DNA of 64,000 nucleotides from Flavobacterium subsaxonicum WB 4.1-42 = DSM 21790 (GCF_000422725.1 NZ_KE383909.1:667178-731177), one strand, 5' to 3'. Positions 27,938 through 37,737 are shown, numbered from the stretch's first letter. The notes: a model not told the origin generated them from the sequence alone. Made by a program: numbers and translations.

Positions 27938-29803
27938 ATGAAGAACCTACTTTTATCGGCCATAGCCCTTTTGGGCAGCCTCTTTGGTGCTAATGCCCAA
28001 GATGCCCTTATTGTTAACACACAGGGCAGGCAGCATGTATCGTTAAACGGTACATGGCATTATATTATAGACCCTTACGATACCGGTTTTTACGATTACC
28101 GCTTTAAAGAACGCCCAGAAAAAGATGCCGGTGCCTACTGGAATAACAGCGAACCAAAAGACCCCACCCAGTGGACGGAGCATGGCTATAAAGCACCCTA
28201 CAACATACAGGTACCGGGCGACTGGAACAGCCAGGACAAACAGTTTTTGTATTACGAAGGCTCTGTTTGGTACCAACGTAATTTTGATAAGCCTGCCGCC
28301 ACCGCCGGTAAAGATGTTTACCTGTATTTTGGCGCGGTAAATTATGAGGCACACGTATACCTTAACGGTAAAAAACTGGGCACACACAAAGGTGGTTTTA
28401 CGGCTTTTAACTTTAAAATACCGAAGGAACTGCTAAAAGATAAAGACAATTTTTTGGTGGTACGTGTAGACAACAGGCGCCACGCCGATGAGATACCTAC
28501 CGTTAATACCGACTGGTTTAACTACGGCGGTATTACCCGCGATGTAGAGCTGGTTATAGTGCCCCAAAACTTTATACAGCAGTACAACCTGCAATTAGAC
28601 CCATCTCAGGATATTGTGGCTGCCAAAAAGAAAAACAAATACAAACTAAGTGGCTGGGCAAAAATAAATACCCCGTTAAAAGGAGGCAAGGTTACGGTAG
28701 AGATACCCGAGCTTAAACTTAAAAAAGAGTTTGCAGTACAGGGCGACAGCGTTGCCTTTAATTTCGAGGCCGGTAAGATAGGGCTATGGTCGCCGGAAAG
28801 CCCGAAGCTCTACAACGTAAAATTTGCGTTGGGCGGCGAGTCGGTTTCAGAGAAAGTAGGCTTCAGGAAAATTGAGGTTTCGGGTAAAAAAATCATCCTA
28901 AATGGCAAACAGGTATTTTTAAGGGGCATCAGCATCCACGAAGAAATTCCGCAGCAAATTCGCCGTGCGCATTCTAACAAAGATGCCAGCCAGTTATTAG
29001 GCTGGGCTAAAGATTTGAATTGCAATATGGTGCGTTTGGCACATTATCCACATAACGAAAATATGACCCGCGTAGCCGACTCTTTGGGCCTTATGGTGTG
29101 GAGCGAAATACCGGTGTACTGGACTATCGAATTCGGTAACCCGGAAGTATTGGTAAAAGCCAAAAAACAGCTAACCGAGATGATTGCCCGCGACCGTAAC
29201 AGGGCGAGTATCATTATCTGGTCGGTAGGTAACGAGACGCCCGTTAGCCCAATACGCACCACCTTTATGAGCACGCTTGTAAAAACAGCTAAAAAGCTGG
29301 ATGGTTCAAGGCTTATTTCGGCAGCGTTAGAGGTAAATTATCAAAACGGCGTACACCATGTAGATGATCCGTTGGGGCAGTATACTGATATTGTTTCGCT
29401 TAACGAATACCTGGGGTGGTATGGGTCTACGCCCGATGCCTGCCGCGATGCAAAATGGACGGTTGGTTATGATAAGCCATTTTTTGTTAGCGAGACCGGT
29501 GCCGAGGGCAACTTTGGCTTTCATGCCGATAAAACGGCCCGCTTTAGCGAAGAATACCAGGAGTGGTACTACCAGGAACAGATAAAGATGTTCGAAGAAC
29601 GCTTTCCTGATAGTTACAGTGGCTTATCTCCCTGGATATTAGCCGATTTCCGTTCGCCTCGACGTAACAACCCTACCTATCAGGAAGGTTGGAATACCAA
29701 GGGGCTTATCAGCAAAAACGGCGAAAAGAAAAAAGCATTTTATGTGCTACAGGCCTATTACAAAAAGATAATGGAGAAGGAGTTAGCAATAAATAAGCAA
29801 TAA
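27938..29803 (+). CDS. GH2 family exported glycosidase (beta-glucuronidase-like)
   Basis: A 621-residue protein with a signal peptide ending GANAQ. The order is sugar-binding jelly roll (HVSLNGTWHYIIDPYDTG), Ig-like domain and TIM barrel. The acid/base is E433 in WSVGNETP and the nucleophile E519 in FFVSETGAEG, both present. The short architecture without extra C-terminal domains and the HYPHNE and SETGAEG blocks resemble beta-glucuronidase/beta-galactosidase GH2 members. The frame opens at 27851, but Met at 27938 gives the signal peptide. The last five codons lie in a CAATAAA heptad repeat. Confidence 0.9.
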   Translation: MKNLLLSAIALLGSLFGANAQDALIVNTQGRQHVSLNGTWHYIIDPYDTGFYDYRFKERPEKDAGAYWNNSEPKDPTQWTEHGYKAPYNIQVPGDWNSQDKQFLYYEGSVWYQRNFDKPAATAGKDVYLYFGAVNYEAHVYLNGKKLGTHKGGFTAFNFKIPKELLKDKDNFLVVRVDNRRHADEIPTVNTDWFNYGGITRDVELVIVPQNFIQQYNLQLDPSQDIVAAKKKNKYKLSGWAKINTPLKGGKVTVEIPELKLKKEFAVQGDSVAFNFEAGKIGLWSPESPKLYNVKFALGGESVSEKVGFRKIEVSGKKIILNGKQVFLRGISIHEEIPQQIRRAHSNKDASQLLGWAKDLNCNMVRLAHYPHNENMTRVADSLGLMVWSEIPVYWTIEFGNPEVLVKAKKQLTEMIARDRNRASIIIWSVGNETPVSPIRTTFMSTLVKTAKKLDGSRLISAALEVNYQNGVHHVDDPLGQYTDIVSLNEYLGWYGSTPDACRDAKWTVGYDKPFFVSETGAEGNFGFHADKTARFSEEYQEWYYQEQIKMFEERFPDSYSGLSPWILADFRSPRRNNPTYQEGWNTKGLISKNGEKKKAFYVLQAYYKKIMEKELAINKQ

Positions 29804-29846
29804 ACAATATGCAATAAACAATAAGCAATAAACAATTGACAATAAA
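29786..29846. repeat. CAATAAA-type heptad repeat
   Basis: Tandem 7-bp units CAATAAA, CAATATG, CAATAAA, CAATAAG, CAATAAA, CAATTGA, CAATAAA run from the last codons of the GH2 gene through most of the 66-bp gap before the GH27 gene. GCAATAAA recurs at 29786, 29797, 29811 and 29825. Confidence 0.8.
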
Positions 29847-29869
29847 TAATTTATAATAGTTACCACACA

Positions 29870-31237
29870 ATGAATTTAAGACAAACAACAGTATTATTTG
29901 CCACGGCATGCCTTGTTATTACGGGGTGTTCATCAACAAAAAAAGCAGCCGCTACGGGCGAATTTAAAACCTGGGCGCAAACCCCGCCAATGGGTTGGAA
30001 CAGCTGGGATTGCTACGGCCCAACCGTAACCGAGGCAGAAGTAAAAGCTAACGCCGATTATATGGCTGCCAACCTTAAAAAACACGGCTGGGAGTATGTT
30101 GTTACCGATATTCGTTGGTATGTAGAGAATGATAAGGCAGGCGGTTATAATGAGACTGATCCGCGTTATGTTATTGACCAGTACGGGCGTTACCAGCCTG
30201 CGGTAAACCGTTTCCCTTCTGCTGCAAATGGCAATGGCTTTAAAGGCCTTGCCGATTATGTGCACAGCAAGGGGCTAAAATACGGCATCCACATAATGCG
30301 TGGCATCCCTAAAAAGGCGGTGCAGGAAAAAATGCCCATTAAAGGTACTAACGGCATTACTGCCGATATGATCTATAGTACAGAACTACAGTGTAAATGG
30401 CTGAAAGACAACTATACTATTGTAGCCGATAAACCAGGTGCACAGGAATATTACAACTCTATTATAGAAATGTATGCCTCTTGGGGTGTCGATTTTATTA
30501 AGATAGACGACCTTTCTGCCCCGTACCACGAGGGCGAAATAAACCTTATCCGCAAGGCAATAGACAACTGCGGCAGGAAGATAGTACTGAGCACATCGCC
30601 GGGAGAAACCCCGATAGCCGCCGCCGCACACGTTAGCAACAATGCCAATATGTGGCGTATGGTAGATGATGTTTGGGATACCTGGCCGCACATTACGCAC
30701 CTTATGGAAGTTAGCCAGAAATGGTACCCGTACATTGCGCCGGGCACATGGCCTGATTGCGATATGATTCCGCTTGGGCGCATATCAGTTAGGGGAGAGC
30801 GTGGTAACGACCGCATGACGCGCCTTACCAAAGATGAGCAGTACACCCTTATGAGCTTCTTTACCATTTTTAAATCGCCATTGTTCTTTGGAGGCGATTT
30901 GCCAAGCAACGATGCCTTTACGCTATCGTTATTAACTAATGATGAAGTACTTACTATGCACCGCGAAGGTACAGATGTAAAGCAGCTGTTCCAGAAAGAC
31001 GGCAAAATAGCGGTAACTTCTAAAAACGCAAAAGATGGCAGTGTTTACCTGGCGCTAATCAATGTATCTGATACTGCTTCTCAGGAAGTTGCTGTTCCGT
31101 TGGCCGATCTTGGCCTTACCGGCAAAGCTACCATTACAGATATGTGGAACGGCAGCGGCGTTTCTAAAAAGGGGGAGATCGTATCGGCAACCTTAAAACC
31201 TCATGCCTCAGTACTATACAAATTAAGTGCCAAGTAA
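29870..31237 (+). CDS. GH27 alpha-galactosidase / beta-L-arabinopyranosidase-like lipoprotein
   Basis: A 455-residue protein with lipobox ITGC (Cys at about residue 21). It is a GH27 barrel: PPMGWNSWDCYG near residue 42, WEYVVTDIRWY, and the nucleophile D213 in DFIKIDDLSAPYH, followed by DCDMIPLG and MSFFTIFKSPLFFGGDLP. The C-terminal beta domain ends ASVLYKLSAK. GH27 acts on terminal alpha-galactosides, and some members act on beta-L-arabinopyranosides of arabinogalactan. The context favours plant glycan side chains. The stop is one base before the next start codon, so the genes are tightly coupled. Confidence 0.93.
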   Translation: MNLRQTTVLFATACLVITGCSSTKKAAATGEFKTWAQTPPMGWNSWDCYGPTVTEAEVKANADYMAANLKKHGWEYVVTDIRWYVENDKAGGYNETDPRYVIDQYGRYQPAVNRFPSAANGNGFKGLADYVHSKGLKYGIHIMRGIPKKAVQEKMPIKGTNGITADMIYSTELQCKWLKDNYTIVADKPGAQEYYNSIIEMYASWGVDFIKIDDLSAPYHEGEINLIRKAIDNCGRKIVLSTSPGETPIAAAAHVSNNANMWRMVDDVWDTWPHITHLMEVSQKWYPYIAPGTWPDCDMIPLGRISVRGERGNDRMTRLTKDEQYTLMSFFTIFKSPLFFGGDLPSNDAFTLSLLTNDEVLTMHREGTDVKQLFQKDGKIAVTSKNAKDGSVYLALINVSDTASQEVAVPLADLGLTGKATITDMWNGSGVSKKGEIVSATLKPHASVLYKLSAK

Positions 31238-31238
31238 T

Positions 31239-33812
31239 ATGAAGAAATTTAGTATACATACGCTGCTGTCCCTTAGCCTTTTGCTGGCAGTGGCGTTTGT
31301 GTTTTCTGCTTTCGGCGTAAAGCCAAAAAGCAAAAGCCCTGATAAGGTGTACCTTTTTGCGTATGCTACCGAGAAGAATTCAGGTAAAAATGGCCTGCAT
31401 TTTGCATGGAGCAACGACAAGCTAAACTGGTATGCCATTGGTAATGAGTACAGTTTTCTTAAATGCGATTATGGCAGCTGGAGCACCCAAAAAAGAATGT
31501 TGGACCCGTTTTTGTTTAAAGACCAAAACGGCTTATGGCATTGCCTTTGGAGCGTTAATGAGGCCGATGGCGTACTGGCCCATGCGGCCTCTAAAGACCT
31601 GGTTAACTGGCAGCCGCAAAGCTATCCGCTGCTTATGGATAAAGCTACTTTTGAAGACAAATCTTTGGGCAGCGTTCAGGATCTGGAAGTAACTTCTAAA
31701 AACGGTACATACACGCTAACGTGGCTAAGTGGCGGTATGGGTGGCACGGTGTTTACCAATACCACCAACGACTTTAAGAAATATACCGAAACACAGGGAG
31801 GCTTGGTAAACAACAGGTTAGATATTCGAAAAGATGTAAGGGTTGCCGGAGAAATGCAGCAGGGCACGATAACCGAAGTTGACTGGAGTGTTGTAGATAA
31901 CCTTAAAAAAACGGTAGATGCCGCCAATTATAAGAGAGAAAGCAACCAGGCATCGGCAAAGACCGATAGTGTATTGTTTGCCAAACTTAAACCTCTTACA
32001 GCCAATATAGTTATAGATGCATCGCAAAGTAAAAAAATAAGCAATATGCTTATGGGGGTCTTTTTTGAAGACATTAACTATGCTGCCGATGGTGGCTTAT
32101 ATGCTGAACTAATACAAAACCGCGATTTTGAATATGCCCTTAGCGATAAAGAGGGCAAAGATGCCAAGTGGAACCACACTACGGCATGGAGTGGCACTTT
32201 CAGGCTGGATAGCGTTAATGCCATCCATAAAAATAATGCGCATTATGCAGTGCTTATTAACAGTACCATTACCAATAGCGGCTTTGATGGCATTGCCGTA
32301 AAAGCTGCCGATAAATACAACTTTAGCCTGTTTGCCAAGGGTGCAAAATGTACGGTAAAGCTTAAAGATGCAACAGGCACTGTTGTGGCGCAAACTACCA
32401 TATCGCCTAATGGCTATTGGAAAAAATACACAGCAGTTTTAAAACCATCTAAAACGGTTGCCAATGCAGTTCTGGAAATCAGCACTATGGGAGAAACGGC
32501 TGTAGATATGGTATCGCTTTTTCCGCAAAAAACATATAAAGGTCGCAGTAATGGCCTGCGCGAAGACCTTGCGCAGACCGTAGCGGGGCTTCATCCCCGC
32601 TTTATGCGCTTTCCGGGTGGCTGTGTGGCGCATGGCGATGGTATTGGCAACATTTACCGTTGGAAAAATACCATTGGCCCGCTCGAATCGCGCGTGCCGC
32701 AACGCAACCTTTGGGGCTACCATCAAACCGTTGGCTTAGGCTATTTTGAATACTTTCAATATTGCGAAGACATGCAGTCTGAACCCGTACCGGTACTGGC
32801 GGCGGGTGTTCCGTGCCAAAACTCGGCGGTAGGCGGGGCGGGGCAGCAGTTTGGCATCCCTATGGAACACATGGATGAGTATGTGCAGGATGTACTCGAC
32901 CTGATTGAGTATGCCAACGGTGCAGTTACCACTACATGGGGTAAAAAACGTGCTGAAGCAGGGCATTCAAAACCCTTCAACCTCAAATACATAGGTATAG
33001 GTAACGAAGACCTTATTACCGATGTTTTTGAGGAGCGCTACACTATGATTGTCAACGCCGTAAAGAAAAAATATCCAAACATCACCATTATTGGTACGGT
33101 GGGTCCGTTTTTTGAAGGTGCCGATTATGTAGAAGGCTGGAAAATAGCTGATAAGCTGCAACTGCCAATGGTAGACGAGCATTATTACCAAACGCCGGGC
33201 TGGTTTGTAAACAACCAGGATTTTTATGATAGTTACGACCGTTCTAAATCTAAAGTTTACCTTGGCGAATACGCATCGTGGGGCAGCAGTGTTTATAATG
33301 CCCTTGCCGAAGCACTGTACCTTACAGCTTTAGAACGCAATGGCGATGTAGTTAGCATGGCATCTTACGCGCCGCTTTTGGCTAAAGAAAACCATACGCA
33401 ATGGAACCCTGACCTGGTGTACTTTAATAATACCGAGGTTAAGCCTACGGTAAATTATTATGTACAGCAGCTTTATGGCCAAAATCCCGGCGACAGCTAC
33501 ATACAGAGTTTTACAGAACTTTCAGACAATAGTGCCGAGGTGCAAAAACGCATCGGTATATCGGTTGTAAAAGACAGTAAATCAGGCGATGTAATTGTAA
33601 AACTGGTAAACATGCTACCGGTTGCCGTAACGCCGCAAATGGAACTTCAGGATATAACACCCAAAGGCCCGGTTAGCTACACCACATTTAAGGGTAACGC
33701 TAACGCCAAGTCAAACGTGCTTCCGGTAACGGCAGCTGTTTCGCTTAGCGAGGCTGTTTCAAAAGAGCTGGCACCTTATTCGTTTACCGTAATACGCATA
33801 AAAACAAAGTAA
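31239..33812 (+). CDS. GH51 alpha-L-arabinofuranosidase with N-terminal GH43-like domain
   Basis: An 857-residue exported protein (signal peptide to about residue 26). Residues 30-200 resemble part of a GH43-type propeller (KVYLFAYATE, LHFAWSNDKLNWYAIG, MLDPFLFKDQNGLWHCLWS), shorter than a full five-bladed domain. From about 245 onward it is GH51: GVFFEDINYAADGGLYAELIQNRDFE, FPGGCVAHGDG, the acid/base E590 in IGIGNEDL, and the nucleophile E677 in YLGEYASWG. A carbohydrate-binding-like insert lies between. It removes alpha-L-arabinofuranose. Met at 31239 is chosen because the frame's earlier Met lies in the previous gene. Confidence 0.92.
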   Translation: MKKFSIHTLLSLSLLLAVAFVFSAFGVKPKSKSPDKVYLFAYATEKNSGKNGLHFAWSNDKLNWYAIGNEYSFLKCDYGSWSTQKRMLDPFLFKDQNGLWHCLWSVNEADGVLAHAASKDLVNWQPQSYPLLMDKATFEDKSLGSVQDLEVTSKNGTYTLTWLSGGMGGTVFTNTTNDFKKYTETQGGLVNNRLDIRKDVRVAGEMQQGTITEVDWSVVDNLKKTVDAANYKRESNQASAKTDSVLFAKLKPLTANIVIDASQSKKISNMLMGVFFEDINYAADGGLYAELIQNRDFEYALSDKEGKDAKWNHTTAWSGTFRLDSVNAIHKNNAHYAVLINSTITNSGFDGIAVKAADKYNFSLFAKGAKCTVKLKDATGTVVAQTTISPNGYWKKYTAVLKPSKTVANAVLEISTMGETAVDMVSLFPQKTYKGRSNGLREDLAQTVAGLHPRFMRFPGGCVAHGDGIGNIYRWKNTIGPLESRVPQRNLWGYHQTVGLGYFEYFQYCEDMQSEPVPVLAAGVPCQNSAVGGAGQQFGIPMEHMDEYVQDVLDLIEYANGAVTTTWGKKRAEAGHSKPFNLKYIGIGNEDLITDVFEERYTMIVNAVKKKYPNITIIGTVGPFFEGADYVEGWKIADKLQLPMVDEHYYQTPGWFVNNQDFYDSYDRSKSKVYLGEYASWGSSVYNALAEALYLTALERNGDVVSMASYAPLLAKENHTQWNPDLVYFNNTEVKPTVNYYVQQLYGQNPGDSYIQSFTELSDNSAEVQKRIGISVVKDSKSGDVIVKLVNMLPVAVTPQMELQDITPKGPVSYTTFKGNANAKSNVLPVTAAVSLSEAVSKELAPYSFTVIRIKTK

Positions 33813-33819
33813 TAGATCA

Positions 33820-35757
33820 ATGAAAAATACATTTACCGCATTTGCATTTTTAGTTGCATTTGCACTTCCTAAAGCCAATGCACAGGCACCTGTAACGCCT
33901 GCTAAGAAAGATTATACGGCCTACCTGTTTACCTATTTTACGGGTAACGATGGCGCCGAAGAATCAATACGTTTTGCCGTGAGCACCGATGGCTACGATT
34001 ATAAAGCACTGAATGGCAACGTCCCTGTTTTAGACTCTAAGAAAATAAGTTCTACAGGAGGCGTTCGCGACCCGCATATTTTAAGGGGGCAGGATGGCAA
34101 AACCTTTTATATGGTTGCCACCGATATGACTTCGGCCAAGGGGTGGGATTCTAACAGGGCTATGGTGCTGTTAAAATCGACCGACCTTGTTAACTGGTCG
34201 TCTACCATTGTAAATATCCAGAAGCAATATCCTAACAACGAGAATTTAAAACGCGTGTGGGCACCACAAACTATTTATGATGCTGTTGCCGGTAAATACA
34301 TGATTTACTTTTCGTTACAGTACGGCAACGACCCTGATAAAATTTATTACGCCTATGCAAATAAAGATTTTACAGGCCTTGAAGCCGCCCCTAAATTGTT
34401 GTTTGTTCCTAAATCGGGCAAAGCGTGCATTGATGGCGATATTATTATAAAAGATGGTGTGTACCACCTGTTCTATAAAACTGAAACCGAACACGCCGGC
34501 ATTAAAGTGGCTACTACCAAGAACCTTACGTCGGGTAACTGGATTGAGAACGACAACTACCTGCAGCAAACGCCTGAGAGTGTTGAGGGGGCAGGGGTGT
34601 TTAAGCTGAATAATTCAGACGAGTACATCCTTATGTACGATGTATACAAAAAAGGCAAATACCAGTTTACTAAAAGTAAAGACCTTGAGCACTTTACGGT
34701 AATAGACAGCGATGTAAAAATGGACTTTAAGCCGCGCCACGGTACGGTTATGCCCATTACAAGAGGCGAACTGAAAGCGCTTTTAGCTAAGTGGGGTACG
34801 CCAAAAGGCTTATCTTCAATACAAAATAACCCGGCGTTAGAGGGCTTTTATGCCGATCCGGAGATTCTATATTCCAACAAAACAGGCAAGTACTACCTTT
34901 ATCCTACCAGCGATGGTTTTGATGGCTGGAGCGGTTATTATTTTAAGACGTTCTCGTCGGACAACCTCGTAGACTGGAAGGATGAAGGCATTATTATCGA
35001 CCTTAAAAAAGACGTTACCTGGGCCACCCGTAACGCCTGGGCTCCCACTATTGTAGAGAAAAAGATTAAAGGCAAGTACAAGTATTTTTACTATTTTACT
35101 GCTGCTCAAAAAATTGGCGTAGCTGTAGCTGATGATCCTGCGGGTCCGTTTAAAGACAGCGGCAAGGCATTGCTATCGGCAAATCCGGAAGGGTTGGGCG
35201 GGCAGGTAATTGACCCGGATGTGTTTACCGACCCAAAAACCGGCAAGAGCTACCTGTATTGGGGTAACGGCTATATGGCTGCTGCCGAGCTGAATGACGA
35301 TATGATTTCGATTAAAGAAAGTACCCTGAAAATACTAACGCCTAACGATAGCTTTAGGGAAGGTACCGAGGTGTTTTTTAGGGATGGCAAATACTACTTT
35401 TTATGGTCTGAAGACGATACCCGCAGCGAGAATTACCGCGTTCGTTACGCCACAGCTACGAGTCCGCTTGGGCCGTTAACCATTGCTAAAGACAACCTGG
35501 TAATAGCAAAATACACTGCCAAAGGCATTTACGGCACGGGGCACAACTCGGTTATACAGGTGCCGGGCAAAGACGAATGGTATATTGTGTACCACCGTTT
35601 TTCTATCCCCGATGGGATTACCATGGGCGATGCCGCAGGCTACAACCGAGAGGTATGCATCGATAAATTGCAGTTTGATGACAAGGGTAGCATCATAACC
35701 GTTAAGCCAACTTTAGAGGGTATACAGCCGCTTACATCTAAAAAGCGCTATTTTTAA
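33820..35757 (+). CDS. exported protein with two GH43 domains
   Basis: A 645-residue protein with a signal peptide ending KANAQ. Two five-bladed GH43-type propellers are in tandem. Domain 1 (about 30-310) has GGVRDPHIL, CIDGDIIIKDG and SVEGAGVFKL, candidates for the general base, pKa-setting Asp and acid Glu. Domain 2 (about 330-645) has GFYADPEILY, VIDPDVFTDP and FREGTEVFFRDG, a complete triad. GH43 includes arabinofuranosidases, xylosidases and galactosidases, and the subfamily is not settled here. It follows the GH51 gene by 7 bp, and domain 1 resembles the N-terminal part of that protein. Confidence 0.9.
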   Translation: MKNTFTAFAFLVAFALPKANAQAPVTPAKKDYTAYLFTYFTGNDGAEESIRFAVSTDGYDYKALNGNVPVLDSKKISSTGGVRDPHILRGQDGKTFYMVATDMTSAKGWDSNRAMVLLKSTDLVNWSSTIVNIQKQYPNNENLKRVWAPQTIYDAVAGKYMIYFSLQYGNDPDKIYYAYANKDFTGLEAAPKLLFVPKSGKACIDGDIIIKDGVYHLFYKTETEHAGIKVATTKNLTSGNWIENDNYLQQTPESVEGAGVFKLNNSDEYILMYDVYKKGKYQFTKSKDLEHFTVIDSDVKMDFKPRHGTVMPITRGELKALLAKWGTPKGLSSIQNNPALEGFYADPEILYSNKTGKYYLYPTSDGFDGWSGYYFKTFSSDNLVDWKDEGIIIDLKKDVTWATRNAWAPTIVEKKIKGKYKYFYYFTAAQKIGVAVADDPAGPFKDSGKALLSANPEGLGGQVIDPDVFTDPKTGKSYLYWGNGYMAAAELNDDMISIKESTLKILTPNDSFREGTEVFFRDGKYYFLWSEDDTRSENYRVRYATATSPLGPLTIAKDNLVIAKYTAKGIYGTGHNSVIQVPGKDEWYIVYHRFSIPDGITMGDAAGYNREVCIDKLQFDDKGSIITVKPTLEGIQPLTSKKRYF

Positions 35758-35781
35758 TACAGCATTTAATTAAAAATCAAT

Positions 35782-36984
35782 ATGTTACTAACTAATATCT
35801 CCTACAAATTCAATGTACCCATATGCTTAGCTACCTTTGCTTTACTAACAGCATGCAGTTCTGCTAAAAGTATTGTAAATGTGGAAGTTAATAACCTGTT
35901 GGATTTTTCCCGCAAGGAAATTGTAACACTTAAGCGCAATCAGTTAGGGGTTATTTTAAAGGCTAATAAAGAGAATTCAATAAGAGTTAAAAGTCAAAGT
36001 TCAGACACGTATTTGCCTATTCAATGGATTGATTATGAGAATGATGGGATGGGCGATGAGTTGTTGTTTCAGGCTGAAGTGGCGGCTAATGCGGTAGCTA
36101 AATTTAGCATTGTAGCAGATAGTACTGTTGCTTTGCCGGAGAGTAAAACAACTACCTATTCGCGCTTTGTGCCCGAACGTACCGACGATTATACCTGGGA
36201 GAATGATAAGGTTGCTTTTAGAACGTATGGTCCTGATGCTCAGCAAAAAACAGAACAAAAACGGGAGAATGGTACACTTTCCAGCGGAATTGACCTTTGG
36301 CTGAAACGTACTGATAAACCGGTTATTAACAACTGGTATGCAGGTTATAAAACCGACCCTAATTTTTACCACAAAGACCACGGTGAGGGTTACGATCCAT
36401 ATCACGTTGGTGCAAGCCGTGGCACAGGCGGTACCGGTGTTTGGGAGAACGACAGCCTGCTGGTTTCCAAAAACTTTGTAACCCATAAAACCATTGCCGA
36501 AGGCCCGCTTAGAACGGTGTTTGAACTTACGTATGCACCGTGGAGTAATTATAATGTACACGAAACCAAAAGGATATCGTTAGATCTTGGCTCTAATTTT
36601 TCTAAATTCGAGATTGATATTGTGGCCGATAAGCCTGTGCCCAACTATACGGTAGGTATTACCCTGCACAACAATCAGGGCGAGGCTAAGCTTAATGAGG
36701 GGCAGGGATGGTTTATGCACCAGGAGCTTATTGATGGCTCTTTTATTTGCGAAGGCATCATAATAGATCCGGCAGTTATAGACCGCGCTTTTGTAAACAA
36801 ATCTAAAACGCCCGACCAAAGTAACCTGTTGGTAGTCAGTCATCCAACAGGCAATAAAATAACCTATTATGCCGGTTTTGCATGGCAAAAAAGTGGCCAG
36901 GTAGCCAACGTTGCCGATTGGGAAGCAATGCTTATAAAGCAGGCACAAATAGTAGCCAATCCGCTTAAAGTCACGGTTAAATAA
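35782..36984 (+). CDS. DUF4861 family lipoprotein
   Basis: A 400-residue protein with lipobox LTAC (Cys at about residue 25). The whole length looks like DUF4861, a beta-rich fold: DYENDGMGDELLFQAEV, YGPDAQQKTEQKRENGTLSSGIDLWLKR, NWYAGYKTDPNFYHKDHGEGYDPYHVGASRGTGGTG and ETKRISLDLGSNFSKFEI. Charged and aromatic residues in the YHKDHGEGYD block could form an active site. DUF4861 genes are common in glycan-use loci of Bacteroidota, often near GH88/GH105, but the reaction is not established to my knowledge. It is the last gene of the operon and is followed by a terminator. Confidence 0.8.
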   Translation: MLLTNISYKFNVPICLATFALLTACSSAKSIVNVEVNNLLDFSRKEIVTLKRNQLGVILKANKENSIRVKSQSSDTYLPIQWIDYENDGMGDELLFQAEVAANAVAKFSIVADSTVALPESKTTTYSRFVPERTDDYTWENDKVAFRTYGPDAQQKTEQKRENGTLSSGIDLWLKRTDKPVINNWYAGYKTDPNFYHKDHGEGYDPYHVGASRGTGGTGVWENDSLLVSKNFVTHKTIAEGPLRTVFELTYAPWSNYNVHETKRISLDLGSNFSKFEIDIVADKPVPNYTVGITLHNNQGEAKLNEGQGWFMHQELIDGSFICEGIIIDPAVIDRAFVNKSKTPDQSNLLVVSHPTGNKITYYAGFAWQKSGQVANVADWEAMLIKQAQIVANPLKVTVK

Positions 36985-37001
36985 TTTAGTATTAAATAAA
37001 C

Positions 37002-37039
37002 AAAAGAGCCTCAATATCTTATGATGTTGAGGCTCTTTT
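37002..37039. terminator. bidirectional terminator closing the glycan operon
   Basis: AAAAGAGCCTCAA (37002-37014) and TTGAGGCTCTTTT (37027-37039) are perfect 13-bp arms with a 12-base loop, between the convergent DUF4861 and ankyrin genes. Confidence 0.92.
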
Positions 37040-37057
37040 ATATGTTACAATTTCTTA

Positions 37058-37537
37058 TTACTGTGCAACCTGTAAAAGGTCTACGGCGGCATCGTTGCGC
37101 TGTTGATAGGAAAGGTCTAAGGCCGTAAGGCCTCGGGTATCTTGTACTGTGGTGTCGGCTCCGTTGTCTAATAGTAACTTAACCAGGTCGTTACGGCCAA
37201 ACATGGCGGCAAACATAAGGGCAGTGCCACCATTGCCGTGCTGGGTATTTAGGTTGGCGCCGCGTTGTATAAGTAGCTGGGCAATATCAGGATAGCCTTT
37301 AAAACTGGCCCCCATAAGGGCGGTGTTTCCACTAAGGTCGGCGGCATTAATGTTGGCACCTGCATTTAGTAATGCTTCGGTAGCCTCTAATTGTCCGTTG
37401 TAAGATGCAATTATAAGGGGGGTATAGCCGCGTTCGTCCTGAACATCAAGGTTTTCCATCTGGGCAAATATCTCCTGTAAAACGGGCACGTTGCCCTGGC
37501 GGGCTGCCGAAAATAAAGCCGTAGTAATAACGTCCAT
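37058..37537 (-). CDS. ankyrin-repeat protein
   Basis: A 159-residue protein made almost entirely of four to five ankyrin repeats of about 33 residues (ERGYTPLIIASYNGQLEATEALLNAG, LSGNTALMGASFKGYPDIAQLLIQRG, GNGGTALMFAAMFGRNDLVKLLLDNG, TRGLTALDLSYQQRNDAAVDLL). There is no signal peptide with the start at 37537; the frame extends to 37585, but the upstream 16 residues look like untranslated leader. Such small proteins bind other proteins; in several bacteria they sit beside catalase genes, but none is seen here. It is a single gene with a shared terminator. Confidence 0.88.
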   Translation of the reverse strand: MDVITTALFSAARQGNVPVLQEIFAQMENLDVQDERGYTPLIIASYNGQLEATEALLNAGANINAADLSGNTALMGASFKGYPDIAQLLIQRGANLNTQHGNGGTALMFAAMFGRNDLVKLLLDNGADTTVQDTRGLTALDLSYQQRNDAAVDLLQVAQ

Positions 37538-37737
37538 AGTGTTTGTATTTTGTAGCTGTAAATTACAAAATGAAATAATGAACATGTTGTAAAATAATCA
37601 TAAATAAATGGCTGTTTTCGGTGCAGGATTATGATTATATTAGCTTGTATTTAAGATAGTTTAGGGATAAATTCGAAACCTATTCGTTAAATTTAGGCAG
37701 AGTATTTAATAGTCAAAAATGCCCTTTAAACCTTACA

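Noticed and set aside
23314..36984. Ulvan-degradation operon
   Set aside because: BNR and GH88 proteins occur in ulvan loci, but no sulfatase, GH78 or GH105/PL28-type gene is present, and GH27 plus GH51 suit arabinogalactan better.
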